Source: Chamaecrista fasciculata
Taxonomy: Eukaryota; Streptophyta; Magnoliopsida; Fabales; Fabaceae
DNA length: 64,000 bases
Assembly: GCA_003254925.1 (NCBI GenBank)
Contig: QANZ01007074.1
Location: forward strand, 138,591 to 202,590
Reading direction: 5' to 3'
A program made the translations under genes and the position numbers. Positions 22,681 through 35,200 of the stretch are shown here, one piece after another (the stretch's first letter is position 1; each line of letters begins with the position of its first letter). Below the pieces are notes generated by a model, which worked only from the letters and a program-made list of their open reading frames with translations, made no database searches and was not told where the DNA came from.

Positions 22681-23765
22681 CTCAATCAAATTATATGATC
22701 AATGACATCTCATTTTTTCACTCCATAAGTTCAAACCAAAGCCAACACAATTTCTATGCTTTTATACCCGTCTTAACTTATGTTGGAATTTGTATAAAAG
22801 CATATTCACCATTCAACAATGACATTCAAAAATAGAGCATTCACATCCATCTCATAATCATACAAATAGGGAAGCAAAACCTTATAGATGCCAACAATTT
22901 CTTTTATTTAAACCGTTCACCTAATTTCAAGACTAGAGTACAAAACTAATCTCTGTGCATATATGTGCAATTCATAGTTACATAAAAAATTTGGCCAATT
23001 CATTTTACATTCAGGAATAGCAATTTTTTTAAATAAACAAACCCTCAAACAGGGAAAGGATGAGAAACCACTCACCTTGGCTAAATGTAAGCAAGCCTGC
23101 TCCTTGAGCTTCCTACCACAATTTGAAGCCGGTGAATCTACATATGTAAGCATATGTTTAGCCACATTAACATGTGCACCGCTAAGGCTCAAAGTGCCGA
23201 CTAATGCAACTCACATGTTTGATTCTCTCTACAAGTTCCAAAATGCCATTCTAGGCCAAGTAATCCATCTAAAAGCCCTTCAAGACCTAACTCTAGTCAC
23301 AACCTTCCATTTACAACTTAAAGTCTCTCTTAAATTCAAGAATCATGAAACAAAAGCTAGGGAGACTTGGGTAATTAATTTGGTAGTTTCAATTAAATGT
23401 TTAAACGTTTTATAATTCAAAGGAACAAGGCTGTTCATCAAACTTCACAATTTAGCCAAAACCCCCCAAACCAAACAACATCACCCAATAAGTCAAAATT
23501 CCAATTATTCATGGTGAATATGCATCAATAGTCATTCTATGAACTTACTAAAACCATTTAATTAGGAAAACTTGAAATTTCAAGTGACCCTGACTTTTCT
23601 AGTTCATGAACCATGAAGTATGGAGTTTCTAACTAGCCAACTCAAGATTTACGGGTTAGATTGTGATGAAGATACTCTTCTAATTAATCAAAGTGGAGGA
23701 GCAAATCAGACTTTTTGATGAGGCAAAATAGAGAAAGAGAAGGAGAAAAAAAAAAGGGTTACCAA

Positions 23766-23900
23766 GGGGAGGGACGAGGTGGCCGGAGGTGGTGGCTCGT
23801 CGTCGGTGGTGGTGGCCGATCGGCGCTGAGTGAAGGGTAGCGTTGAGTGAGAAGAGAAAATGGGAGCGGAGGAGCTGCGCGTTATAGAATATGAGAGTGA
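23766..23900 (-). promoter_or_regulatory. Possible 5' leader exon of the bL27m gene
   Basis: A GC-rich minus-strand stretch ends in a consensus-like donor (CCCTTG/gtaacc) and stands out from the AT-rich surroundings. It could be the first untranslated exon of the bL27m gene, about 1.9 kb upstream of its coding start. It could also belong to an unidentified transcript: another donor-like site (CCAAG/gtgagt) ends an open stretch near 23075-23170 on the same strand. Confidence 0.3.
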
Positions 23901-23926
23901 GAGATGAGAGGCCTTGCTTTTATTTT

Positions 23927-24348
23927 AGGGTGAATTACATTTTGATACCCTATTTTATGAACTGATTTCACTTTGGTACCATGTTCTTTTAAAAGTGACA
24001 CTTTGATATCCTGTTCTTTACACCGTTAACATTTTGGTACCCTATTCTTTCAAAAGTGACATTTTGGTACCATATTCTTTGCACCGTTAACACTTTGGTA
24101 CCTTGTGCTATGGACCGATTTCACTTTAGTATCATGTTCTTTCACGATTTGTTATTCTATTCTATTTTTTTAGGGTACCAAAGTGTTAACAGTGCAAATA
24201 ACAAGGTACCAAAATGTCACTTTTGAAAGACAGGATACCAAAATGTTAACGGTGTAAAGAACATGGTACCAAAGTGTCACTTTGGAAAGAACAGTATACC
24301 AAAATAAAATCGGTCCATAGAATAGGGTACCAAAGTATAATTTACCCT
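23927..24348. mobile_element. Foldback element built from GGTACC-type repeats
   Basis: The two arms, about 190-200 bp each, are inverse copies. The left begins AGGGTGAATTACATTTTGAT and the right ends ACCAAAGTATAATTTACCCT. Each arm consists of several short units of the form 'ctttggtaccatgttcttt', so it is both a tandem and an inverted repeat. TTATTTT lies directly outside both ends and may be the target duplication. Half-elements with the same phrases occur near 28459-28600 and 45235-45362. Confidence 0.85.
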
Positions 24349-24370
24349 TTATTTTAAGAAAAACAAACTT

Positions 24371-24890
24371 TCTTTCTTAGCTGAATTAATTTTTAGTTTT
24401 TTTTAATATTTAATTACTATCAATTTTAACTTCAAAATTTTATATTTTATTATTTTTTAATAATTTAATGATAAACTAGTATGAACCCCGTGTGATGCAC
24501 GGGTTGTGATTGCTTCGGATAAACATATATTATGAGCTTCATTGTACAAGAGTATATAATATAAACATTAAAAAACACACATACACAAACTACATGTGAT
24601 GAATAAATAAAAGGAGAATAACTAAAAAACAAAATATAGATGGTAATTAGTGACATTAAATATCGATGACAAAAGTAGATTAAGGCAACGTTCAAGGCCG
24701 AGAAAAACTGCCTTGGATAATTTAATGATAAATTATATTATATTTTTCAATATATTTTTAGCTGAATTAATTTTTAGTTTTATTTTTAATATTTAATTAC
24801 TATCAATTTTAACTTCAAAATTTTTGTATTTTTATTATTTTTATTAAATTTTTTAATAATTTAATGATAAATTATATTATATTTTTCAAT
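24371..24890. repeat. Direct duplication of an AT-rich segment flanking a GC-hairpin insert
   Basis: gctgaattaatttttagttt followed by ttaatatttaattactatca and aatttaatgataaa occurs at about 24380-24475 and again at about 24761-24872. Between them, 24476-24720 starts near ctagtatgaacc and contains CCCGTG-TGATG-CACGGG, a 6-bp stem with a 5-base loop. Such a hairpin is common in small plant transposable elements; I cannot assign a family. Confidence 0.5.
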
Positions 24891-26006
24891 ATATTTTTTT
24901 ATAAATTTTATATTATATATTAGTAATCATATGAAATCTGTTGTTAATATTGATTAAATTTAGATCAAATAATAAAAATCATCAAAATATAAAAATTTAA
25001 AAACAAAATTAAAAATAAATAAAAAATAGAAATGAAATTAAAATATATGTAATTTTTTTTAAAAAAAAATTATTATCTTAAAAATAATTAATATTCTATT
25101 TTCTTCAAAAAAATTTCACCTCCAAAATTATTTGAAAAGGTGACAGTCAAATTTTATTTCATAATTTATATAAAATTTTTCGCTCTATTTATTCTTAAAT
25201 TTTTATCACAATTCACAACTTTAAAAAATTCATAGAGTTCAATTATAATATTACTTTTGCCAAAAAAAAATTCTAGTTCCAAAAATCCCCCCATTAAATT
25301 ACCTTAAAAACTCTAATAAAACCCCTATAAATTAATTTTAAATCCTAATGATCCGAAAATTCTCATTCTTAATTTTGAATTGATGACCTATCAAAGTCTT
25401 ATTGTTTTTGTATAAATCTAACAGTTTGATGCACTCTTCTAATCTCAGATTATCCACGTATTTTCACCCTTCTCCTTTTCAAATATGGCTCTAAGTAATA
25501 TACATGATCATAAATGTTGCAAATCTATATAGATTGAACAAGTATCAAATATTTGCTAAAAAAAAAGAAGCAAGTATCAAATATCAACCATTCACTTTTT
25601 CCTTCATCTAGCAGAAACCTGGCTACATAACCCTAATTTGATGTTGCTACCATATATAGACTAAACAAGTTCAATGGAATAATTATAGACTAAACAAGTT
25701 CAATGGAATAATTTATAAAATGTTATTGGATAATTTATTCTATCTCTATTCTCTGGTTGTCACTAACATGTTAATTTAAGTAGAAAACCAGCAAGGTTAA
25801 TGTGTAATACTAGATTTTGTAATCACAATTTTATGTTGAGCAAGGTTAATTTGTGATTGCTTAGCGTTTTACTTGCCTCATTTTATTCAAGATAAAAATT
25901 TAGTTTGGGTTAAGTAGAAATAAAATTTAGCGCATCCATCCATTCCATTTATTATATATATACAGCTATAAACTTGTTGATTTCACAACAATATATTTCT
26001 TGTCTC
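24891..26006. other. Gene-free AT-rich interval
   Basis: Very AT-rich, with no recognised gene. It contains a 29-bp tandem duplication (atagactaaacaagttcaat plus ggaataatt) at 25656-25684 and 25685-25713. Confidence 0.6.
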
Positions 26007-26009
26007 TTA

Positions 26010-26399
26010 GGCTCCGTTTGCTAGACTGTAAATGAGTTTTACATTGTAAAACTACACGAATTTCGAGACTTTCATGTGTTTGGTATGGTAATTTAAACTA
26101 TGTAAAGTGGATTACAATGTAAAGGGTTTTACATTACATAGGCCATTTTTCTTTACTTCACATTTCTGATGTAATCCAAGTCTACCTAGGGAATTATGGT
26201 AGAATTCCTAATTTGCCCCTCTCACTCTCATCCCATTTTCTCCCCCTAAGGTGGCCGGCGACAGCGGCGGCGGTTGACGGCGGCGACGGCCACCGTGGAC
26301 CACCGTGGACGGCAGCGACGGCCANTTTTCCTTTCCCTCACAATTTTTCCCTTGTAAAACCCTTTCCTTTACATACCCAAAAGCATACCAAACGGAGCT
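26010..26399. mobile_element. PIF/Harbinger-type MITE with a GC-rich insert
   Basis: The ends are GGCTCCGTTTGC and, reversed, AGCTCCGTTTGG. The trinucleotide TTA flanks both sides (26007-26009 and 26400-26402), the target duplication expected for PIF/Harbinger elements. The 390-bp body has no transposase. Its centre holds an unusual GC-rich block (ggccggcgacagcggcggcg), including a repeated caccgtggac decamer and an ambiguous base at 26325. Confidence 0.8.
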
Positions 26400-27258
26400 T
26401 TAGGGTTTTTTGCGACCAGCTTTTTGGCAGCAACCCCCCTCCCTCATCTTTTCTTCTTGTTCTAGTATAATATCTCCTCTTTGAATAAAAGTTCCTTCCT
26501 TTCTTAGATGTAAGTTTCTTCTATCAATAGTGAGATAGTACTTTGTCGTAAGAGATTTACTTTTTTCTTCAACATATTTGAACTTACAGCTTAAATTAGT
26601 AAAAAAGAAGATGACATTGAAGATTTTTCAAAAAGAATGACAAAGTGTTTTGCCGTGTAGAATTTATTTATAATCATATTTTTATTTTAAATGTTATAAT
26701 TCTTTTGATTTGGACTATAAGTCTTTTTCTTTGAAATTAGAATTTAAGTTGTATTGTCAGATCGTCGTTTTCTATTGATTTTGATGAAGGCCTAATTAAG
26801 TTCGTGTTTTTAGCCTATTTTTATTTGGTTTCCTTTTTTTCGTTTTGCTAGTTTACTTTTGACTGTTTCCTTTGTAATTTGATCCAAAAAAATATTAGCA
26901 ATAATATTGAACTATAGGTTTTCATAATATTATGAGAATGGAATTATTATAGCATTTTTTTTATGTTTGACATTTTTGGACTGGGCCGGCCACAAGAGGG
27001 CCAGGGTAAAAGCCCAAACACACAAGGGAGGAAACAATTAGCAACCAAAACGACATGCAAACAGGCTCACACTACCCCAGAGACAAGAACAGAACAGAAA
27101 CGAAGAATAAACGACAACCAAAACTCTGGCAACACACTAGAGAAGAAAAACTACCAACCAAATCTTATGTTCGTTATTTGCAGAACAAAATGGAATTGAG
27201 CTCAAATGCTAATGTCTCCAATTTTATCATTCATGAAAATAAACTTAAAAAAAAAAAA

Positions 27259-27752
27259 GGTCAAATACTCATTTTGGTTCTCAAACTATGGGATAAGTTT
27301 CATTTTGATCCTCAAACTTTCATATTTGTTCTGTTTTGGTCCATAGAATATGATTTCATATGGTTTCTGTCATTATTTTTAACTTGGATAGTTGAGATAA
27401 ATTATTTCTCTCTCATATGTGTTATAATAAGTCAGTTGGTAAAGAAAGAAATAAATTTTTTCATTCTTAACCACAAATTTCAAATTTGTGGTTGATTTTT
27501 ATCTTCAATTTGTGACTAAGAATGAAAATTTTCTTTATTTTTTTTTCCCACTTATTAATACATATATGAAAGAGAAATAGTCTATCTCGACTATACAATT
27601 TATAAATAACGGAAAATTTTTGATGAAATCACATTTTGGGGATAGAAATAAAACAAATGTGAAAATTTGAGGATCAAAATAGAACAAAAAATAGTTTTAA
27701 GGCCAAAGTGAAACTTATCTCATAGTTTAAGGATGAAAATGAGATTTTAACT
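27259..27752. repeat. Foldback family B, copy 1
   Basis: The left arm (tttggttctcaaactatggg...gttctgttttggtccataga) is mirrored by the right arm (gatagaaataaaacaaatgt...cttatctcatagtttaagga). The centre has its own inverted motif, ccacaaatttcaaatttgtgg. The copy at 44715-45170 is closely similar. Short open frames here are not genes. Confidence 0.7.
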
Positions 27753-30700
27753 AAAAAAATATATAGATTTCCATCCTTTTGCTCCTCATGGGCCCAAAAA
27801 GAAGCAGACGTAAGATTATTTGGAGGCCTGGGCCCATTGAACATTTCTCCCTACAGATCAAAAGAGAAAAAATAGGAGGAAAATATCAAAAAGCATGAAT
27901 GATTCCTTGATTAGACATTTAATGATTTAATTGAAACTTTTACAAGGAGTTTTCTTCAAATGACGAGTTTATAAATTTCTTTGGGGTGCAAAATGACGAG
28001 TTTCTAAATGATAATGTAATATATTAGTAGAAAAAAGGTCCAGTATGAGTTTCTATAAAATACATTATGAATAAATTATTGATAGAATCAAAGTTTAGTC
28101 ACATTTAATGTAATATACTTAGTTGTTAATTATTATAATTAAAAGGAAATCTTTATCATTTAAAGAGTCTTTATAAATGAGTCATTAGTTTTAAAATGTG
28201 ATTTGTAATTTTTCCAATACTTTACTCAATTGGTTTTCTTCATACACTAAAATTTGACTTATTATGCCTCTAGTTACAAAGTCCAAATTTAATTGATGGT
28301 TTGTTTATTTGTTTGACCAAAAAATACGAGGGCTGGAAAGTTTTGATAAAATTTTCAGATTGTTTTTTAGCAGAAGCATTTTTTTAAAAAAAAAATTGAA
28401 GAGAAAGAGCTGGAAAAAATAAATTAATTTTTTAGAAATATGAGTAAAAATATTATTATTATTACGGTAAATTACATAGAAAGTCTCTGTGGTATGACAC
28501 ATTTACAGAAAGGGTCCTTGTAGTTTAAAAAGTTGCAAATATGGTTTGCTCCATTAACAAAAAGGGTCCTGAGGTATATTTTTGTCCAAAATTTGACAGA
28601 AATATTGGTTAAAATACTATTTTAAGACTCTAACTATTAATTTTTATGTATTTGACTCCCTATTTGTATGAGAGAAAGACTCTGAAAGATGCTTGGATGC
28701 TCACGCTTCTAAATCCTCGACCTTGTTGATTCTTATTAGAGATTTTTTTATTGATTATTTTAATCTAACCTCTAATCTTTGTGTAGGTATCCCTTCTAAA
28801 TTGATTGTTAATATTTTGTGTAGTGAGGTGGGTTCTACTAAGGAAAAGCTGGTGAGGAAGGACATAATAGGACTCATGGGACAATGTAGAGTGTTTTGGT
28901 CCTTCTTTGCAGGTATCGACTATGTTAGAGAAATTTAGAGTGATGCTTCAAGTTATAATTGTTAACAGCTGTGCTATATATCTCCTTCCTTTGTAACTGT
29001 TCCTTTTTTTAAAAAAATAAATATTTTCTATTAAAGTAGCATTAACGACATGATTTACTTTTGGAACTAAAAATTTCAACAACATCTAACATTTCTTTTA
29101 AGTTGATTGTATGCCATCCCGTCATAATATAACCATAATAATACAATTCATTAAAATAATTATATGATTAACTCCTTGAAAATGTAAAAAAAAAAAATGA
29201 TAGTTGAGTCACATTAAAATATATATTGCACAGAATTATATTTTTTTAAAAAAAAATCTTTAATAATTGAATAGTATAAAACTATAAATAAAGAATTTTT
29301 TAACTTGATTTCATTAATAGTTCAGACGTATATTGACAAAGAAAAATATAATTTAAAAAGAACCTTTAAAAATATAGTTATGTATTTTAAAATATAAGCA
29401 TTAAGCAATATATTCTTAAGATAATAAAATACAATTTTATATTAATACGTTTTTTTTTGTATAAATCATTGATATCTCTATCTTTGGTTAAGTCGAATCA
29501 ACTTCCATTAAGCCAATCCATGCACCTAGTGCTTAAAATTCAAATATTTAAAGAGAATATATTTGGACTAAATAGTTAAAGAGAATATATTTTAAGAATC
29601 ATAAATTATATTTACTAATTTCTTTTTAATATTTCAAAATTGTAGTTGATTTTTCAAAAGTAAAGGAGCTAGAAAAAGAAAGTTTCCACCCTAAGTAAAA
29701 ATAGCTTTGCCAAAGAATAACACAGAATTTGTAGAATTAATCTCCTAAGTATTTGGACTTTATGCCTCAAACACAATATATTAAAAAAAAATAATATGAT
29801 AAAATGTGGAGAAGATGTGATTTGTATTTAAAATATGTTGAATAACAATAATAATGATTTAATAATAACATACATATATGCATATTAATCAATATTGTTA
29901 GTAATTAATGTACCTCAATTTGACTGTCGTAACCAGTCACCTTCAACCACTCAAATATTAGGTGTTCGCTCCTTTTTCAAAGTGTAATTGCTTACAACAA
30001 TTGTTATTGATGGTGCTTGTGTATATCTAATAAGAGACTTTCACTATTTTTAATATTCATAGTACGATACAATGTTATTTGAACTGGACCATTTGAAAAG
30101 TCCAACCATGAAACATATAAGAGAACGAATTGGATATAAGGACAAACTATTTAAATTTGCACTCTTTAAAAAAAAAAAAGAAAAATGATGAAATATGAAT
30201 ATGGAGTTGAAGCCTCTCATTTCATTATCTTCATCTCACACTTGCCAGCCCTATAGTCGTTGCTTGTCGCTTCACTACTCATCCTATTGTCGATGTTTTT
30301 TGTCGAAGCTCGACACGTAATAAATGCTTTTTAGCGAAGCTCGTCGCATTGTGGAAACTTGTCGTTGTTTTTTCAATGTTCAAAGCTTGAAGGATGCAAC
30401 ATCAAAAAAATGTCACTGTTTACAAAATCGATTGGGGTGAAACTTGAACCAAGCCACCACGGAAGCACCTTAAAATGAAAGAGAAGTAGACAAACACTAG
30501 AGAGAGAGTCTAACCGTGAACCACATAAAAGTTACTTAACTTCATCACATTTTTTACTATTAAGTCATCTAAAATATTGATAGAATTAACTAATATGTCA
30601 AATATGTAATTAAATAGTCATTAACAAGAGACCATGAATTCAACTACACTACATTGTTGCTTATTTAATTATACATATTTACATGCATAACATTATTTTC

Positions 30701-31257
30701 TGATTTCCTTGAAAAGTTATATATTTTAAAAACGATACATTTATTGTAGGCAATAAAAATGGATTAAAGATACAATCCTATAATTAATTAATTAAGTTTT
30801 TAAATAAAGCCTTAGTTCTTTTACTTGTTGCTTTAATTTTTTAACAATTAAAATAATACAAAAATTTTCTATAAACATATAGAAATCAATTAACACGAAA
30901 AAAAGTCTGATAAAAAAATATTAACATGAAAAAGGAAAAAAATTAAAGTTGAACCTAAATTTAAGAAAAAAACAACTTTCACTCAAACAAACGGGATTTT
31001 TTTCAAAAAGCAAAAGATCTTTTAATTAATAACCAAGATATGAAATATAGACACTTTATTTTGAAGGTATGTCATCTTATATAATACTTATAAAATATGT
31101 ATTATATAATGCATATGATATATATTATTCATAATATTATAATTTTTAAAATTTCCATCAAAATTCATGAATTTTAATTATTTATGCATATAAATATATA
31201 TTGCATATCATGTTATTTTAAAAATTTTATATACCAAATCTACGCTATTGTCTCGAT
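27753..31257. other. Gene-poor AT-rich interval
   Basis: No gene was recognised. Near 28459-28600 lies a single arm of a 'ggtaaattac...' foldback element. Open frame 28693-28938 starts inside a higher-GC stretch and ends near an A-rich tract; it resembles no family I know and may be retroelement debris. The rest is AT-rich with small local duplications (for example agttaaagagaatatattt near 29546-29596). Confidence 0.5.
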
Positions 31258-31265
31258 ATTCATAC

Positions 31266-31789
31266 CATAGTGCAAAAAATCGGACTGGACCGGGCGGTCC
31301 GACCGGTGAACCGAAGCCCAGGCCGGTCCGGAAAAAAATACCGGATTCCAGTTGAATCGGTGAGTCACCGGTTCAACCGGCGGTCCGACCGGTGAATCGG
31401 TGAACCGGTTTGACCCGCCAAAGTTTGCAAAATTACATATTGACCCCAAAAAATTTTCAAAAAATTACAAATTAGTCCCTAGATACATATTATAGATGGA
31501 CTAAAATGAAAAATTTTAAAAAAATTTGGGGTCAATATGTAATTTTTACAAAACTTGTTATGGTTAAAATTGCAAAATAGCTCCAAAGGTACTAAAGTGT
31601 TTAATATTTACTTTATATTTAAATTATTACAATATATTAATGTGTATTTAATGAATATGTATATTTGAAAATGTATTTTTTAAGTAAACCGGCTCAACCG
31701 GTTAAACCAGTGACCCAGCGGTTGAACCATTGAACCAGTGACCCGAACCTTCCACCGATTTAATGACCGGTCCGGTTTTTTGCACTAGG
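31266..31789. mobile_element. hAT-type MITE with 8-bp target duplication
   Basis: The ends CATAGTGCAAAAAATCGGAC and, reversed, CCTAGTGCAAAAAACCGGAC form terminal inverted repeats of about 20 bp. ATTCATAC flanks both sides (31258-31265 and 31790-31797), an 8-bp duplication as hAT elements make. Subterminal regions are dense in CCGGT and AACCGG motifs in both orientations. No transposase is encoded (524 bp). Confidence 0.88.
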
Positions 31790-31879
31790 ATTCATACTTC
31801 ATCGCAAGAAAAACGACAAAATCTTAAATAAATTGATAAAGTGTATTGAATTTCAAATCTCAATGCTAAATTGCTGATG

Positions 31880-32276
31880 TTACACACGGTTTGATGACTT
31901 GAAAGTCCAAAGCTTTCTCATTCATGCCTACCCACCCAAGCAAAAACTGAGAAATGGGAAGAAGCCAAAGAAAGTTTTCTCCTTTTTCTCTTTTCTTCCG
32001 TTTTGTTTTTTGCTTCCTCTCTCATCATTCTCATTCTTCACCTGTCACCCAGTTTTCTCTCTCTCTCTCTCTAAAACCCTTTCTTTTTCTATCTACATTG
32101 CTTCTATCACAAGCTTCTTCATCACTTCATTCTGTGCTTGATCTCTACCTTTTCTCGATTGAATCATGGATCTTCTTCAATTTAACTTCAATTTTCCATG
32201 ATCAAGGCTTTTGAGCTGAAGTTTGATCGAATCGAACAATTTCTGGAGTTGAAATTTTTGGGATTGGGAAAAGAAT
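31880..32276 (+). promoter_or_regulatory. Probable 5' leader of the KEG gene with upstream ATGs
   Basis: The stretch is CT-rich, with a (CT)n run at about 32052-32070, typical of plant leaders. Before the main start it contains ATGs at 31954 (86-codon frame ending at 32214), at 32166 (11 codons, ending at 32201) and at 32198 (91 codons, overlapping the main start out of frame). If transcription begins upstream of these, they could reduce translation of KEG. No clear TATA box was seen. Confidence 0.5.
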
Positions 32277-35200
32277 ATGAAAATCCCTTGCTGTTCAGTT
32301 TGCCAAACGCGGTACAACGAAGAGGAGAGAGTCCCTCTTCTTCTCCAATGCGGCCATGGGTTTTGCAGAGAGTGTCTCTATACAATGTTCTCGGCGTCTC
32401 TCGATACAACGTTGCCGTGTCCCAAATGTCGCCACGTGTCCACCGTCGGCAACTCTGTTCAAGCTCTGCGTAAAAACTACGCCGTGCTCGCGCTTATCCA
32501 CGCGGTTTCGACTTCGTCAAAGTCGAATTTCGACTGTGACTTCACCGATGACGACGACGACGAAGATGAGGATAATGACGACGAGGACGGCGACGGCGGC
32601 GACTCAGTCATCCGCCGCCGCAACCGCCGGGATAGCCGTGGGTCCGTGACGTCGAGCTCCGGCGGGTGTGGGCCGGTGATTGAGCTTGGAATCCACCCAG
32701 GGTTGAAATTTCTGCGGCGGATTGGGGAGGGAAGGAGGGCTGGTATGGACACGTGGACGGCGGTGATCTCGGGCGGCGGCGGCGGATGCCGGCACCACGT
32801 GGCGGTGAAGAAGGTGGAAATAACGGAGGGGATGAATTTGGATATGGTGAAGGGGAAGCTTGAGAAATTGCGTCGTGCTTCTATGTGGTGTAGGAATGTG
32901 TGCACGTTTCATGGGGCAATTATGGTGGATAAGAGTTTGTGTCTTGTGATGGATCGTTGTTATGGATCAGTTAAGTCTGAGATGCAACGCAATGAAGGGA
33001 GGCTTACTTTGGAGCAAGTCCTAAGGTTTTCTGGCTATAGCTTTTTGTGTTTCTCTGATAAGATTTTTAGCAATTTCAATTCACTGTTAGAAGTAGGATG
33101 CACTCTTGCTGGTGAAAATTTGAAGCGAGTGGAAGGGCTAATCTTTGAACAAAGTTTCAAATTCTTGTCGGAGAGGCACTCATATTTAATATTTGACAGT
33201 GCCTTACATTGGAATGGAGGATAACTTAAATGGTTGAAATGGGTTTGGAAGGAAACTGTATCACTGTATCAGCCTATTTTATAAGTACAGTCGTAATATT
33301 TTGCTTCTTCCTCTGCTTTCTGGTTGTGTCTCCTTACTTAATGATCTTTCTTTTGACTTTTTTTTTTGAAAAATTCAGAACAAGTGCATGTTGGCTTGAC
33401 TTGTTTTCTAATATGGGTTGCTGAAGAATCATATTGATGGAATGTTTGTTCTAGTTCCCATATTGCTTGCTAATTGATCATAACAACTATTGATATATAT
33501 AGAATATGTATTGACATTACATTTTTGCCAAATATAGATATGGGGCAGACGTTGCTCGGGGCGTGGCTGAGCTTCATGCTGCGGGAGTTGTTTGCATGAA
33601 TCTAAAGCCATCCAATCTTCTTCTTGATGCCAATGGTCATGCAGTGGTTTCTGATTATGGACTTGCTGCAATTCTAAAGAAGCCTTCCTGTTGGAAGGCC
33701 CAACCAGCGAGTGACTCATCGAAGATCCATTCTTGTATGGAATGTATAATGCTCAGTGCACATTACACCGCTCCGGAGGTTTGGGAACCTATGAAGAAGT
33801 CATTAAATTTGTTCTGGGATGGGGCAATTGGCGTATCTGCAGAGTCAGATGCATGGAGTTTTGGTTGTACTTTGGTGGAAATGTGCACGGGTTTTGTTCC
33901 GTATGTAGATCATTTCATTTCTTTTATTCTTTCTTTCTTCTTTTTCCCCCAGGATTTCTTAATGCAAATTTATGCTGGTGCAGTTGGGCTGGTTTAAGTG
34001 CAGAGGAAATTCATCAAGCTATTGTCAAGGCACGGAAACTGCCTCCACAGTATGCTAGTGTTGTTGGTGGTGGAATACCTAGGGAATTGTGGAAGATGAT
34101 TGGAGAGTGCTTGCAGTTTAAGCCATTTAAAAGACCTAGTTTTAATGCAATGTTAGCAGTATTTCTCCGTCATTTGCAGGAAATACCACGCGGTCTTCCT
34201 GCAAGCCCTGATAAGTATGTCCTTAAAGTTATTTTGACTTGTAACTTCGTATTGGGTTTATGCCGCCTTTCCAGATAGAAAAACTATATAATACAATACA
34301 TACATATGATGAACTTGCTCGTTAATGAGAAATCTTCATGGTTATTAACTTATTATTGATTTTCATCAATGATTCTATATAAATAACATAGTTATACATA
34401 TACAGTGATTCTGTTAAAGGCAATGTGTCAAATGTGATGGAAGCTTCCCCAGCATCTGAACTAGAAGCTCCTCAGGATTATACAAACAATCTTCATCGAC
34501 TGGTGTCTGAAGGGAATGTTAGAGGTGTTAGGTTAGTAGGCCTCCCAAGTCCCAACTGATTTGCTGTGGCCAACTTTTATTCAAAATCAGCTTCATACAA
34601 TTCATTTTCTTTCTATATAATCTTTCTTTTCTTATGCAGACTTCTTCTTGCGAAGGCTGTATCAGTAAATGGTAACAACTACATATCCTCTCTACTGGAA
34701 ACTCAAAATGCTGATGGGCAAACTGCTCTCCACTTGGCTTGTAGACGGGGTAGTGCAGAACTTGTTGAGGCTATTTTGGCTTGCAAAGAGGCAGATGTTG
34801 ATGTCATTGACAAAGATGGAGATCCTCCTCTAGTTTTTGCATTAGCATCTGGATCTCCTGATTGTGTTCGTGGTCTTATCAAAAGAAATGCAAATGTGAG
34901 GTTGCGGTTGAGAGATGGCTTTGGCCCATCTCTGGCCCACATCTGTGCCTACCACGGCCAACCAGATTGTATGCGAGTATGTTCTTTTAAATTAAACACA
35001 AAGGCTTCTTCCTGTAATCCTGTCAACTAGAGCTCTAATAATTCGGTTATGGAAAAAATAACAGGAACTATTATTGGCTGGAGCTGATCCAAATGCAGTT
35101 GATGATGGAGGTGAATCTGTACTGCATTGTGCAGTTGTAAAGAAGTATACAGACTGTGCTTTTGTGATATTAGAAAATGGGGGCTGTAGATCAATGGCCA

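Noticed and set aside
22917..23192. Minus-strand exon reading VNVAKHMLTYVDSPASNC
   Set aside because: It has a donor-like end, but there is no matching acceptor in phase and no protein family I recognise. Kept only as a note under the bL27m leader.
28693..28938. 81-codon open frame as a host gene
   Set aside because: No family recognised, no start context, and it lies among repeats next to an A-rich tract; more likely element debris.
32295..32912. Long antisense open frames opposite KEG exon 1
   Set aside because: They mirror GC-rich coding sequence and acidic/Gly runs of KEG and have no recognisable domain.
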